Below, piece after piece: positions 8,263 through 18,297 of a DNA stretch of 45,354 bases. This DNA is from Bacteroidota bacterium. Its GTDB lineage: Bacteria > Bacteroidota > Bacteroidia > Flavobacteriales > Flavobacteriaceae. Each line of letters opens with the position of its first letter. Positions within the stretch are counted from its first letter, which is position 1. Where the stretch lies: positions 1 through 45,354 of the forward strand of contig CATAMV010000057.1 of the NCBI GenBank assembly GCA_949487855.1. The letters are read 5' to 3'. The position numbers and the translations under genes are program-made. Below the pieces are notes generated by a model. The model did no database searches, was not told the DNA's origin, and saw only the letters and a list, made by a program, of their open reading frames with translations.

Positions 8263-9525
8263 CTAATTAACATAGACTTTAACTAATTCTACTTTGGTGT
8301 TTGACACTTCCAACATTTCAAAGGTATAACCAGCTATGGCAACATGTTCTCCCTCTTGAGGAATGTCGGCATTATGATGAACAATGAGCCCTCCGAGAGT
8401 TTCATAGGAATCAGAATCGGGTAAGTTTAACCTAAAACTGGCGTTGATTTCATCAATTTCTAAACGTGCAGAAAAGGTAAATGAACCGTCATCATGTGCA
8501 ACTATTACATTTGAGACGGTGTCGTGCTCATCTTCAATTTCACCAAATAATTCTTCTATGATATCTTCAAGTGTCAGCATTCCTGCAGTACCACCATACT
8601 CGTCCAAAACTACAGCAATACTGCGTCTTTTTTTGACCAATAAATTAAACACATCTTGAATACGCATGGTTTCAGGTATCCACTCCACTGCTTTGACAAT
8701 GGCGTGTAATGATTTGGGGTTCTTAAACATGTCAAAGGCATGAACGTAACCAATGATATTATCCATGCCTTGCGCATATATCAAAATTTTTGAGAATCCT
8801 GTTGAGGAAAATACATGAACCAGCTCTGATGGTTTTTCATACCTATCTACTGCAACCATTTCTGCACGGGGCACCATAACCTCCCTAGCTTTAAGGTTTG
8901 TAAAGGACAGTGCATTATGGAAGAGTTTCAATTCGGCATCACGGTCATTTTGGTTTGCTGTTTCTATGTGTTCTAATACAAAATCACCCAATTCAACCTT
9001 ACTAAATGCAATAGATTCTTCTTGTTGTGGCACATTAAAAAAACGGGAAAGAACGTTATTGGAAAAGCGTAGTATTGCCCAGCTTATAGGTTTCATCAAC
9101 TGATAAAAAACAAAGGCAGGAAGCGCAAAAAAACTTAAAAATCGATTCGCGTAAATCTGAAAAAAAACCTTTGGTAAGAATTCTGCTGTAATTAGAATAA
9201 CAGCTGTAGAAATAAGGGTTTGATAAAAAATAATATGAAGTGGAAGCGATGAGGAAGCTCCATAAAGCGGGAAGAGACGGTTAACAATCAGGTCTCCTGC
9301 AAAAATACCATACACTACTAAGGAGATATTATTGCCTACTAACATGGAAACAATAAAATGTGATGGGCTTTTGGTAATGGATTTCAAAAGCGCACTATAC
9401 CCTTTATTTTGTGATTTTTGAATCTCAAGTCGGATTTTGTTAGACGACACAAAAGCGATTTCCATTCCAGAAAAAAATGCCGACAACAAAAGGCTAATAA
9501 GTAAAACCGTTACCTCAACAGACAT
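8263..9525 (-). CDS. CNNM/CorC-type hemolysin family protein (DUF21 + CBS domains)
   Basis: ISLLLSAFFSGMEIAFVSSNKIRLE, REVMVPRAEMVAVD, VVLDEYGGTAGMLTLEDIIEELFGEIEDEHD. Confidence 0.92.
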   Translation of the reverse strand: MSVEVTVLLISLLLSAFFSGMEIAFVSSNKIRLEIQKSQNKGYSALLKSITKSPSHFIVSMLVGNNISLVVYGIFAGDLIVNRLFPLYGASSSLPLHIIFYQTLISTAVILITAEFLPKVFFQIYANRFLSFFALPAFVFYQLMKPISWAILRFSNNVLSRFFNVPQQEESIAFSKVELGDFVLEHIETANQNDRDAELKLFHNALSFTNLKAREVMVPRAEMVAVDRYEKPSELVHVFSSTGFSKILIYAQGMDNIIGYVHAFDMFKNPKSLHAIVKAVEWIPETMRIQDVFNLLVKKRRSIAVVLDEYGGTAGMLTLEDIIEELFGEIEDEHDTVSNVIVAHDDGSFTFSARLEIDEINASFRLNLPDSDSYETLGGLIVHHNADIPQEGEHVAIAGYTFEMLEVSNTKVELVKVYVN

Positions 9526-9528
9526 GGT

Positions 9529-9723
9529 TTAGTTTTGCTTGCGCTTTTCTAATTTCTTCCGGTAACGCCTACGGATGTAAAACATCAAAAAAGCAACAGC
9601 TGCAATCGCAATGTCGAGTGAAGTTTGTGCATCTTCAGCTCCGAAATAATAAAATGCTCTAAACAAAAACAATCCACCAAACACCAGGTAAATTATTTCA
9701 GAAATTCGGTAAAATTTTATCAT
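9529..9723 (-). CDS. small hypothetical membrane protein
   Basis: 64 aa ORF between corC-like and lptC-like genes, same strand, tight spacing. Confidence 0.65.
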   Translation of the reverse strand: MIKFYRISEIIYLVFGGLFLFRAFYYFGAEDAQTSLDIAIAAVAFLMFYIRRRYRKKLEKRKQN

Positions 9724-10274
9724 AATTCTTCTTCTACGGCAACACTTCCAATAAGTGGCCCTGTGGTTATTTTATTAAACGACCTGCTGGCATCTAACAC
9801 TTTTGCAGCAATGTCATAATCTTTGTTTTTAAAGGTAAAGCTTTCTTCTGTAAAAACCCACTCTCGATTTACATCCCAATACAATTGAGAGGTTTGCAAA
9901 TCAGCACCTTCAGGGGTTGTAATTTGTACATTACCACGCAAATCCACCAAATTGGTACTGTTATACAAAATACCGTAATCAGCTTTTACAAAAGTCTCCA
10001 TGTTGTTTTCATCGAAAAAAACAACCTCCACGCCAACAGGAAATTCGGAATAAGGAAACGGCTGATTTGTATAATCGATATTTTTAGGTGCCTTTAGAAT
10101 AGCTACCGTTTGTGCTGAATCAGTATAAACAACTCTTATGGTATCTGCCTTACCTACAGGTAACGCATCAAATTGATTGATTAGCTTGATCTGTTCGTAA
10201 TTATTTTTACATGAAAAAACAGCTATCGCCAAAAGCGAAAAAATAAATTTTTTGAACAATGCTGACTGTTGCAT
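9720..10274 (-). CDS. lptC: LptC-like LPS export periplasmic protein
   Basis: Lipobox-like AVFSCKN; GVEVVFFDENNMETFVKADYGILYNSTNLVDLRGNVQITTPEGADLQTSQLYWD is LptC-like. Confidence 0.82.
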   Translation of the reverse strand: MQQSALFKKFIFSLLAIAVFSCKNNYEQIKLINQFDALPVGKADTIRVVYTDSAQTVAILKAPKNIDYTNQPFPYSEFPVGVEVVFFDENNMETFVKADYGILYNSTNLVDLRGNVQITTPEGADLQTSQLYWDVNREWVFTEESFTFKNKDYDIAAKVLDASRSFNKITTGPLIGSVAVEEEL

Positions 10275-10275
10275 T

Positions 10276-11652
10276 TTACAGTTCAGGTACAGTTACACTA
10301 TCGTTAATCCAGCAAGAAAAACGAACGGTTTGGCCGGCATTGCCCTCTGTAAAAATATCTGTTTTACTCGGTGCTCTACCTTCGTAACTGGCAGCCATTT
10401 TAAGTGCTGTTTTCTTTACTCCTCGGTCAACAGAGGCTGCACGACGAGCAGATTTAGCTGCCAACCAATAAACTGCACGTTTTTCAAACTGTGTTGTACC
10501 ACAGCTATTTGCACTAGAAGCATAAAGGTTCGCAATTAGCATGTAGGCTTTGCCCATTGAAGGTTGATTTTTCAACGCTCTTTTAGCATACGATCGCGCT
10601 TTACTTTTCAAACCTCTAGTCTTAAATTTAACCGCAATTTTATATAAAATTGCTGCTTTGCGATACTGATCTTGCTCCAATGTTAAAGACTCTTCGTAGT
10701 ATGCCAACGCACCTTTACTATCGCCAGCTTTGTCTTTTAATAATCCTAAATAATACGCAGAGTTTGCAGAAGGATTAATTCCGTGAAGGGCTTCAACGAG
10801 CTCCACAAAAAGCGGATCGTCAGAACATTCTTTGGCATCCATTCTGCTTGCAGCACGATTTAGCCAAACGCTATTGGTTTTGTTTGCTTCGAAATTTTTA
10901 CGGTATAGCGGGATTAAGTTCTCACAGCTCGATTCTTTAGAAATCATCGCATCCAAATTACCTGCATATGTAGAAAATGCCAACACATTGGTTTCGTACA
11001 CGCGCTTATTGCGTTGCTCTCTGGATGTTACAGGCTGGCCTGCGTCTTGCTTTTTTAAAATGACATCTAGTTTTCGCGCTAAATTTGTTTGCTCTAACTC
11101 AAATTTTTCAGACACCTCTTCGTATTTAGTAAATAAATCTTCAGTAGTTAAATTGCCTTCTTTGTACAAATTATACGATGTCTTAAAAAATGTGTATAAA
11201 CGCTTTGGGCTAGTGAAACTTGCTGCATCTTGTGTAAATGCTTGATTGAAAATATCAAATGCTTCTTGAGTAGTTCCCATCTTATAATCAAAAATGGCCT
11301 GTGCTTTTGAAGAGAGAATTTTTCCAACTTCACTTGTACCTCTTTTCGTAGTGGGGAAATAGGTAATCCAGTCGTCATAAAGCGAAATGAGTTCTTGCTG
11401 ATAAACAGCCTTATCATCAGTTGCATTTTTAATTTTATGGATTAAGATGCGTTCACCATATTTGAAGGTTGCCACATTTAGTTCAGGACAAATAGTTCGA
11501 ACTTCTTTCCACGGCTGATATGCCGAATCGTAGTTTTTTACTTTTGCAAACTCTGCAAAAATGGATAGGTTTCCGGGGCATGAATTTTTATCCCCTTGTG
11601 CTATGACAGTAGTGCCAAAGCATAACATCAATAAAAATAACGTATTTCTCAT
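10276..11652 (-). CDS. TPR-containing protein
   Basis: Signal peptide MRNTLFLLMLCFGTTVIAQ; helical repeat region GALAYYEESLTLEQDQYRKAAILYKIA...SKARSYAKRALKNQPSMGKAYMLIANLY. Confidence 0.78.
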   Translation of the reverse strand: MRNTLFLLMLCFGTTVIAQGDKNSCPGNLSIFAEFAKVKNYDSAYQPWKEVRTICPELNVATFKYGERILIHKIKNATDDKAVYQQELISLYDDWITYFPTTKRGTSEVGKILSSKAQAIFDYKMGTTQEAFDIFNQAFTQDAASFTSPKRLYTFFKTSYNLYKEGNLTTEDLFTKYEEVSEKFELEQTNLARKLDVILKKQDAGQPVTSREQRNKRVYETNVLAFSTYAGNLDAMISKESSCENLIPLYRKNFEANKTNSVWLNRAASRMDAKECSDDPLFVELVEALHGINPSANSAYYLGLLKDKAGDSKGALAYYEESLTLEQDQYRKAAILYKIAVKFKTRGLKSKARSYAKRALKNQPSMGKAYMLIANLYASSANSCGTTQFEKRAVYWLAAKSARRAASVDRGVKKTALKMAASYEGRAPSKTDIFTEGNAGQTVRFSCWINDSVTVPEL

Positions 11653-11660
11653 AACTTTAA

Positions 11661-12905
11661 TTAATCGTATTTTCTTTTAATAAACCAGATATCACTGAGT
11701 GAAAAGCCCAACATGATATTTGTGTAATTTTCTTTAATCAGGCCAGCATTATTTGTTCCCATTTGACCAAGTTCTACGCCAATGTTAATTTTAGATAACA
11801 CATTTACTGGCAATCCTAATCCAAAGGTTATGCCAAAGTCTTTTACGTCTTGATTATTTAATTTCAAGCCTGTGTGTTCCCAGCGTACTCCGGCTCGATA
11901 TACCACACGGCTCAAAAAGCTTGTAAAAGAATCGTATTTTGGGATGAAGAATCCGCCAGCAGAAAAACGTGAAGATGCAACAAAATTTGCATTTGTGTTT
12001 GTTTCTAACGGATTAATTAATCCTTTTGAGGTGCTTACATAAGTCAGTCCTGCAAACCAATGCTGTGGCTTTCCTATGCCAAGGCCAAGCGTAGTTTCGG
12101 CTACAAGTCTGTTTGTAGTTGTTGCCAAATTTCCCAAATCAATTTCTTTTACTATACCAATAGTCCCATTCGTGGTAATACTAGAAATGGTTCTTGTGTT
12201 ATTGCTCTGCAATGTGGCATTGGGTGCATATGTAGCTGAAAATTGGAATGCATATTTAGAAAAAATATCTTTATTGTAATGTAATCCTAAAGTATATTGA
12301 ATTCCGCTAAGCTCGGCATACGTAAATATTTGTGTGCTATTTTGAATAACCGAGGAAGTTTGCGTGTATGTCTTTTCGTTGTAACCAAAATTATAGGCAA
12401 CACTAGCACCCAAACTCAACCCTTTGTAAGGATTAAAAGCAAGGCTTAAAAAAGTACTGTTTACCCCGCCTGTTCCGCTCAGCAGATTTCTGTATTCCAA
12501 ATCGTTATTTTCTGTAGTTGTGTTAACCCTGTATCCAAGAGCAGATTTAGGCTTAAGACCAAAACTAAATGCAACGTGTTTTGTGGGCACAGTTAGCGAT
12601 AAATAATTTAAGGCAGCGGTTGATACAGCTGCGTTTGCTTGAGAAGTCTCTTGAATTGAAGATTTATAATTTGCACCCACGCGGTATTGTACATATCGAA
12701 GCTTTCCAATAGTAGCTGGATTATCGAGACTAAATTGTGTACTGTCGGCATATGTTGTTACACCACCAATAGTATTATTTTCTGCAGTTCTAGTGGAAAC
12801 AAGCTGACCTATTCCGTAATATGAATAGGGTGAGAGGGTGGCATTTTGTGCGTTTGCGTACATACCAAAAAGCACCAATAAAATAGTAAGAAAACTAACT
12901 TTCAT
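11661..12905 (-). CDS. putative outer-membrane beta-barrel protein
   Basis: Signal peptide (MYANAQN) and alternating strand-like segments; LSPYSYYGIGQLVSTRTAENNTIGGVTTY is typical of Flavobacteriaceae OM proteins near coaX. Confidence 0.72.
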   Translation of the reverse strand: MKVSFLTILLVLFGMYANAQNATLSPYSYYGIGQLVSTRTAENNTIGGVTTYADSTQFSLDNPATIGKLRYVQYRVGANYKSSIQETSQANAAVSTAALNYLSLTVPTKHVAFSFGLKPKSALGYRVNTTTENNDLEYRNLLSGTGGVNSTFLSLAFNPYKGLSLGASVAYNFGYNEKTYTQTSSVIQNSTQIFTYAELSGIQYTLGLHYNKDIFSKYAFQFSATYAPNATLQSNNTRTISSITTNGTIGIVKEIDLGNLATTTNRLVAETTLGLGIGKPQHWFAGLTYVSTSKGLINPLETNTNANFVASSRFSAGGFFIPKYDSFTSFLSRVVYRAGVRWEHTGLKLNNQDVKDFGITFGLGLPVNVLSKINIGVELGQMGTNNAGLIKENYTNIMLGFSLSDIWFIKRKYD

Positions 12906-13638
12906 GTAATGAATTAAACATCAGTAGGCGATATAGACCTATAAGGGTTAAATCTGTGTCGGCAAATATGGTGTTTTTTATCTTTTTATTCAAAAATTTA
13001 GCGTCCCCGCCTGTTAAAATTATGGTAAAGTTGCTGCATAAATGTGAAAAAATCTCTATTTGTGCCTTTATTTCTGCAACAACTCCAGACTCTACCCCCA
13101 ATTCCATACTTGTTGAAGTGGAAATTCCAATAGGAGGTATTTTATCTGGTGGATTTAAATGCGGTAATTTATCAGTAAACAAGTGCATTGCGTGATAACG
13201 CATTGCTCTTCCGGGCGAAATGGCACCACCTATATGATGCGCATTTTCGTCCATAAAATCATAGGTAATACAACTTCCAGCATCAATTATTAAAACCGGA
13301 GTATTAGGGAATTTTGATAACGCTCCAGCCAAAGCCGCCTTGCGGTCAATACCCAAGGAGTCCAGATTTTTATAGTCTGTTGTAAAAGGGTATTTAAATG
13401 TACTGTCTATGAAAATAATTTTGGCGTAATTAGGAAGTTTGGTAACCAACCGCCTTGATTCAGATCCATCACCACCAACCAAAATCAATTCAAAAGGATT
13501 TTCGGAGCAGAACAAGCTCCATTGATCTGCTGTCCAATGCGTACAGTTGCCCGATCTTTGCAATTCATCTGACACAAAATATCCATACTTGACATGAGTA
13601 TTGCCAACATCCAATACCAAGCATCCATTTTTTTTCAT
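12895..13638 (-). CDS. coaX: type III pantothenate kinase
   Basis: LVLDVGNTHVKYGYF, LGIDRKAALAGA, LIIDAGSCITYDFMD, GGAISPGRAMRYHAMH, ILTGGDAKFL. Confidence 0.93.
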   Translation of the reverse strand: MKKNGCLVLDVGNTHVKYGYFVSDELQRSGNCTHWTADQWSLFCSENPFELILVGGDGSESRRLVTKLPNYAKIIFIDSTFKYPFTTDYKNLDSLGIDRKAALAGALSKFPNTPVLIIDAGSCITYDFMDENAHHIGGAISPGRAMRYHAMHLFTDKLPHLNPPDKIPPIGISTSTSMELGVESGVVAEIKAQIEIFSHLCSNFTIILTGGDAKFLNKKIKNTIFADTDLTLIGLYRLLMFNSLHES

Positions 13639-13672
13639 AGAGTGCTAAAGTAGAAGTTTTTTTTCAAGCTAC

Positions 13673-13702
13673 TTGCCAATTGTGGGAAAGGGGCTATATT
13701 TG
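13673..13702 (+). promoter_or_regulatory. Bacteroidota-type promoter for tRNA-Phe
   Basis: TTG (13673-13675) - N19 - TATATTTG (13695-13702), matching the TTG/TAnnTTTG consensus, ~20 bp upstream of the tRNA. Confidence 0.6.
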
Positions 13703-13721
13703 TGCCTGCAATTTTTTGCAT

Positions 13722-13794
13722 GGTACCTTAGCTCAGTTGGTAGAGCAAAGGACTGAAAATCCTTGTGTCCCTGGTTCGATTCCTGGAGGTACCA
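13722..13794 (+). tRNA. tRNA-Phe (anticodon GAA)
   Basis: GGTACCTTAGCTCAGTTGGTAGAGCAAAGGACTGAAAATCCTTGTGTCCCTGGTTCGATTCCTGGAGGTACCA: complete cloverleaf, GGTACCT/AGGTACC acceptor stem, loop CTGAAAA. Confidence 0.97.
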
Positions 13795-13795
13795 C

Positions 13796-13833
13796 AAAAA
13801 ACCCTTTCGTTTCTACGAGAGGGTTTTTTTATA
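13796..13833 (+). terminator. terminator after tRNA-Phe
   Basis: AACCCTTTCG TTTCTA CGAGAGGGTT hairpin followed by T-run. Confidence 0.75.
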
Positions 13834-14155
13834 TTTTTACGTAAATAGAGTGCCTATTTTTCTGAGTGTTCATATGGTATAACACAAGTTTCCCGTTTCA
13901 TAACGGCATACATCGTCGGCTAGTTTTGTGAGCACGCTGAAAACACAAAACCACGGCTTAAGGTGGGCTACTAAAAAAATACATGCCAAAGGAACAACAT
14001 CGCTACAAATTACAAATAATGCAATAGCGAATCAAACCTGAAAAGTGAAGACTTAACGCATTATTAAAACCTTTATACCAATAGGGTTTTTTATTCCCCT
14101 ATTTTAGACGTTATATTTGCACGAGCCAATTTGCTTACACATAAAATGCGTCTCT

Positions 14156-15670
14156 ATGTCTTTTGACTGGATAACCGTCTTAGTACCAATTTCCATATTT
14201 CTTATGGTAGTGTATGCGATATGCCTTATTCTTGTTTTTTTGTATGCGCTTAGTCAGTTGAGCTTGCTGATGAATTACATCCGTCAAAAAAGCAAGAAGA
14301 AAGCAGATGCTGTTTTTAATCTAAACAATCCCGAAGAAGTTCCTTTTGTTACCATTCAATTGCCCGTTTATAACGAGCTATATGTAATTGAGCGCTTGTT
14401 GGATTTTGTTTCTAAAATAACATATCCAAAAGAAAAATTGGAAGTTCAAGTTTTAGATGACTCTACAGATGAATCTGTAGAAATAACATCAAAAAAAATT
14501 GCATCTCTTTGCGGCGATGGCCACAACATTATTCACATACGACGCGCATCGCGGGAAGGGTTTAAAGCAGGTGCATTAAAAGAAGGATTGAAAACAGCTA
14601 AAGGCGAATTTATTGCCATTTTTGACGCAGATTTCACCCCTAAAAAAGATTGGTTGCTACAAACAATTCCTTATTTTAAAAGTGATAAAATTGGCGTAGT
14701 TCAAACACGCTGGGGGCACATTAATCGAAATTACTCTATACTTACCAAAGTGCAAGCATTTGCTCTTGATATGCACTTTACTCTAGAACAAGTAGGCCGA
14801 AATTACGGAGGGCATTTTATGAACTTTAACGGTACTGCAGGGGTTTGGCGTAAAACCTGTATCGAAGATGCTGGGAACTGGGAAGGCGATACACTAACCG
14901 AAGACTTGGACTTAAGCTATCGGGCACAACTTAAAGGTTGGAAGTTTAAGTATTTAGAAGATGTTGAAACTCCTGCAGAGCTTCCTGTGGTAATGAGTGC
15001 AATTCGATCGCAGCAATTTCGTTGGAACAAGGGTGGAGCTGAAAATTTCCAAAAAATGATTCATAAAGTGTTCCGCACACCAGATCTAGCCCTAAAAACG
15101 CGTCTTCACGCAATTATGCACTTGTTAAATAGTACCATGTTTTTGTCGGTGCTTACGCTGGCCATACTAAGTATTCCAATGCTGTATATCAAAAATGAAT
15201 ATGGACATTTTAGCTGGTTCTTTAATATCACCAGCTTGTTTATTGTAAGTACTGTAATCTTCTTTGTTTGCTATTGGTTTACCTACAAACGCCTCCATGG
15301 AGGTGGTTTTGTCAACTTTATAGAATTTAGTAAAAGCTTTGTGACGTTTTACGCTGTTGCCATGGGATTTTCGGTGCATAATTCTAAAGCTGTTTTAGAA
15401 GGACATCGTGGAAAGCGCAGCGATTTTGTGCGAACACCAAAATTTAATCTTGCTAACTTCAAAGACAACTTTAAGTCAAACAAATACATTCAAAAGAACA
15501 TCTCTAAAAACACATTGTTAGAAGCGTTTATGATGTTGTATTTTCTTTTTGGCATGACAAGTGCATTCTTTGTTGGGAATGATGGAGATTTTGGACTATT
15601 CCCTTTTCACTTATTGCTGTTTATAGGATTTGGTTTTATGGCATACAGTTCAATAAAAAACCGCATTTGA
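14156..15670 (+). CDS. family 2 glycosyltransferase, membrane bound
   Basis: VPFVTIQLPVYNELYVIERLLD, LEVQVLDDSTDES, GEFIAIFDADFTP, TLTEDLDLSYRAQLKGW, QQFRWNKGG; C-terminal TM segments. Start MSFDWITVLVP chosen over the 14117 ORF start. Confidence 0.9.
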   Translation: MSFDWITVLVPISIFLMVVYAICLILVFLYALSQLSLLMNYIRQKSKKKADAVFNLNNPEEVPFVTIQLPVYNELYVIERLLDFVSKITYPKEKLEVQVLDDSTDESVEITSKKIASLCGDGHNIIHIRRASREGFKAGALKEGLKTAKGEFIAIFDADFTPKKDWLLQTIPYFKSDKIGVVQTRWGHINRNYSILTKVQAFALDMHFTLEQVGRNYGGHFMNFNGTAGVWRKTCIEDAGNWEGDTLTEDLDLSYRAQLKGWKFKYLEDVETPAELPVVMSAIRSQQFRWNKGGAENFQKMIHKVFRTPDLALKTRLHAIMHLLNSTMFLSVLTLAILSIPMLYIKNEYGHFSWFFNITSLFIVSTVIFFVCYWFTYKRLHGGGFVNFIEFSKSFVTFYAVAMGFSVHNSKAVLEGHRGKRSDFVRTPKFNLANFKDNFKSNKYIQKNISKNTLLEAFMMLYFLFGMTSAFFVGNDGDFGLFPFHLLLFIGFGFMAYSSIKNRI

Positions 15671-15671
15671 A

Positions 15672-16412
15672 CTACAATATTTTTAGTTGCTGTACTTCGC
15701 TTTGCGATAAATGACGCCAATGTCCACGAGGTAAATCTTTCTTGGTCAGTCCAGCAAATAAAACCCTGTCAAGCGTTATAACTTCATAACCCAAGTGTTC
15801 AAAAATACGGCGTACAATACGGTTCTTTCCCGAATGAAGCGCAATGCCAACTTCTCTTTTTGAAGCTCCATGTACAAAACTCACTTCATCGGCTTTTATA
15901 GCACCATCATCTAAAGTGATACCACTTTTAATTTGTTGTAAATGTTGCCCGCTAACTGTTTTATCAAGTACAACGTGGTACAATTTTTTGACCCCAGTAC
16001 TTGGGTGTGTAAGCTTTTTTGCTAAGTCGCCATCGTTAGTAAAAAGTAACAATCCCGTAGTTGGACGATCAAGTCTTCCCACTGGCACTATGCGTGATTT
16101 TGTTGCATTTGAAATCAGATCCATGACTGTTTTGCGGGCTTTTTCGTCACGGGTGGTGGTAATAAAACCTTTAGGCTTGTTCAACAAAACGTATTCTGGT
16201 TTTTCAGCTTGGAGTCGCTGACCATCAAAATGTACTACGTCTGTGGGCTTTACTTTATAGCCAAGTTCAGTCATAACCTTATTATTAACCTTTACAGATC
16301 CCAACGTAATGTGCATATCCGCTTCGCGTCTAGAACATATCCCCGCATGGGCGATAAATTTATTTAACCGAATCCCTACTTGAGTATTTTTTGAATTTTC
16401 TTTTTTCATCAA
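15672..16412 (-). CDS. rluB: RluB/RsuA family pseudouridine synthase
   Basis: S4 domain RLNKFIAHAGICSRREADMHI; VPVGRLDRPTTGLLLFTNDGDLAKKLTHPSTGVKKLYHVVL; GKNRIVRRIFEHLGYEVITLDRV. Confidence 0.9.
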   Translation of the reverse strand: MMKKENSKNTQVGIRLNKFIAHAGICSRREADMHITLGSVKVNNKVMTELGYKVKPTDVVHFDGQRLQAEKPEYVLLNKPKGFITTTRDEKARKTVMDLISNATKSRIVPVGRLDRPTTGLLLFTNDGDLAKKLTHPSTGVKKLYHVVLDKTVSGQHLQQIKSGITLDDGAIKADEVSFVHGASKREVGIALHSGKNRIVRRIFEHLGYEVITLDRVLFAGLTKKDLPRGHWRHLSQSEVQQLKIL

Positions 16413-16468
16413 TTTTATATTTCTCCGCTAATTGAAGACGTCCAAACGGATGTGCAAAAGTAAGAAGC

Positions 16469-17356
16469 CTAAGCGGTTAAGCGCAATAAAGGTAAACTTA
16501 TTATGCCCAACAAAATAATAAGCCGTACGAATTGAAGTAATAATCCCATATGACGCGTAGTTCGAACACGCCAAAGCAATACCCAGAGAAACAAAAGCGA
16601 AATGGCTGCAAGAATAAAATAATATCCCATGGCGTTTAGGTCAAAAAAGGCACGTAGTAATGCAACAACCAAAAGGGCACAAAAAATAAGGACACTGATC
16701 AGTTGTTTTGTCTTACGCTCCCCCCAAACTACTGGAAATGTTTTGTAATTCTGTACCATATCCCCTTTAATATTGTAAAGGTCTTTTACGAATTCTCGAA
16801 TACTTACAAGAGTGTATAAATAAGCTGCGTGTGTCAAAATTTCTATAGAAAAATTATTGAAGTAAACCGTAATAGCAAAGAATGGCAAGACCGTAAGCAA
16901 CGTGCTGGTAAGCGTTCCAAACCAAAGATCGCGCTTTAATAATGACGAATACAAAAACATGGCAACCATGTAAGATGTAAAAAACAACACCGCACGAAAG
17001 GATACATAACTCGCTACCAAAAGGGCTAAAATGGAACACGCAAAATACACTCCAAGTTTTGTTTTGGCAGAGATGTGACGCTCCAATAGTGTTTTTTCTG
17101 GGCGGTTAATAAGGTCCTTTTCTTCGTCAAAAAAGGCGTTAAAAATATAGCCGCCAGAAACACTAAATCCTGTTGCAAATACAATGAGCCAAAGATTTAA
17201 ATCCAATAGCGTAGGAACGATTTCTTTAGATGAAAAAATAAAAACAGAAGTGAGCAACTGTGCCAGCATCAAAACCGAGACATTAATGCCACGAACCAAT
17301 GAAAACAAACCTATTACTTGCAAAAATAATTTGGTAGATGATGACGCAGCGCTCAT
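16469..17356 (-). CDS. UbiA family prenyltransferase (possibly geranylgeranylglycerol-phosphate type)
   Basis: SGGYIFNAFFDEEKDLINRPEKTLLERHIS (N..D.E.D..N.P), SIREFVKDLYNIKGDMVQNYKTFPVVWGERKTKQ. Confidence 0.85.
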   Translation of the reverse strand: MSAASSSTKLFLQVIGLFSLVRGINVSVLMLAQLLTSVFIFSSKEIVPTLLDLNLWLIVFATGFSVSGGYIFNAFFDEEKDLINRPEKTLLERHISAKTKLGVYFACSILALLVASYVSFRAVLFFTSYMVAMFLYSSLLKRDLWFGTLTSTLLTVLPFFAITVYFNNFSIEILTHAAYLYTLVSIREFVKDLYNIKGDMVQNYKTFPVVWGERKTKQLISVLIFCALLVVALLRAFFDLNAMGYYFILAAISLLFLWVLLWRVRTTRHMGLLLQFVRLIILLGIISLPLLRLTA

Positions 17357-17357
17357 C

Positions 17358-18287
17358 TTAAAACGTATATACGACCTCTAATTTGTGGTCCGAAAGAAGT
17401 GCTTTTGCTTTTGGTAAGTCTTGAGTAAAACCAAGAATATAGCCACCTCCGCCAGAACCGCAAAGTTTTAGGTAGTACGCGTTTGTGTCTAAGCCCGTTT
17501 TCCAAAGTTTAAGAAAACGCTTTGGAATCATGGGACCAAAGTGGTCTAAAACCACAGATGATAATTTTTTTACATCTGAAAAAAGAGCCGAAATATTACC
17601 CTTTAAAAAATGTTCAATGCAACGATCGGATATGGTAATAAATTCATCTTTCATCATTTTACGAAAAGCCGGTGCTTCAAAATTGTCTAAGAAAATAGAA
17701 ACCAATGGAGCTGTTTCGCTTGTCATCCCGCTGTCTAACAAAAATACCGCTGCTTTTCCATGTTGTGATTGAGATGGAATTCCTGTGGGTTCAATATCTG
17801 ATTTGGAATGAATTAAAATCGGAAGGCTCAAAAAACTATTCAAAGGATCAAGGCCTGAGGATTTGCCGTGGAAAAAAGACTCCATTGCAGCAAAAACAGT
17901 TTTAAGCTTGATTAGTTTAGAACGCGTTAAATTTTCTAAAACTGTTATTTTTTCAATGGCATAGCGATCATAAATTGCAGCCACTAATGCACCACTACTT
18001 CCCACGCCATACCCTTGAGGGATACTACTGTCAAAATACATACCCCGATCCAAATCAGAGTTAAGTCTGTCCAATTCAAATTGCACTAAGTCCGTTTCTA
18101 AAGTTGCAAGATGTTTTGCAAATTCTATAAGTTTTTCATTGGAAGAAATAGCCTTTTCAGATGCACGATCGTCCATACGAAGTGCACCTTTAAAGTAATT
18201 GAAAGGAATGGAAAGGCCTTTAGAGTTTTTAATGATACCATACTCTCCAAAAAGCAAAATTTTAGCGTAAAAAAGTGGTCCTTTCAC
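17358..18287 (-). CDS. mvk: GHMP kinase, probable mevalonate kinase
   Basis: YAKILLFGEYGIIKNSKGLSIPF, SSIPQGYGVGSSGALVAAIYDRY, FHGKSSGLDPLNS, LKLCGSGGGGYILGF; adjacent to mvaD. Confidence 0.85.
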   Translation of the reverse strand: MKGPLFYAKILLFGEYGIIKNSKGLSIPFNYFKGALRMDDRASEKAISSNEKLIEFAKHLATLETDLVQFELDRLNSDLDRGMYFDSSIPQGYGVGSSGALVAAIYDRYAIEKITVLENLTRSKLIKLKTVFAAMESFFHGKSSGLDPLNSFLSLPILIHSKSDIEPTGIPSQSQHGKAAVFLLDSGMTSETAPLVSIFLDNFEAPAFRKMMKDEFITISDRCIEHFLKGNISALFSDVKKLSSVVLDHFGPMIPKRFLKLWKTGLDTNAYYLKLCGSGGGGYILGFTQDLPKAKALLSDHKLEVVYTF

Positions 18288-18297
18288 AGCAACAAAC

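Noticed and set aside
10832-11245. + strand 137-aa ORF antisense to the TPR protein gene
   Set aside because: Opposite an intact, signal-peptide-bearing gene; low-complexity translation with no recognisable motif.
14117-14155. Upstream start for the glycosyltransferase
   Set aside because: The segment MHEPICLHIKCVS is not typical; the hydrophobic N-terminus begins at MSFDWITVLVPI (14156).
15844-16221. + strand 125-aa ORF antisense to rluB
   Set aside because: Lies wholly within a conserved pseudouridine synthase gene on the other strand; a by-product of codon usage.
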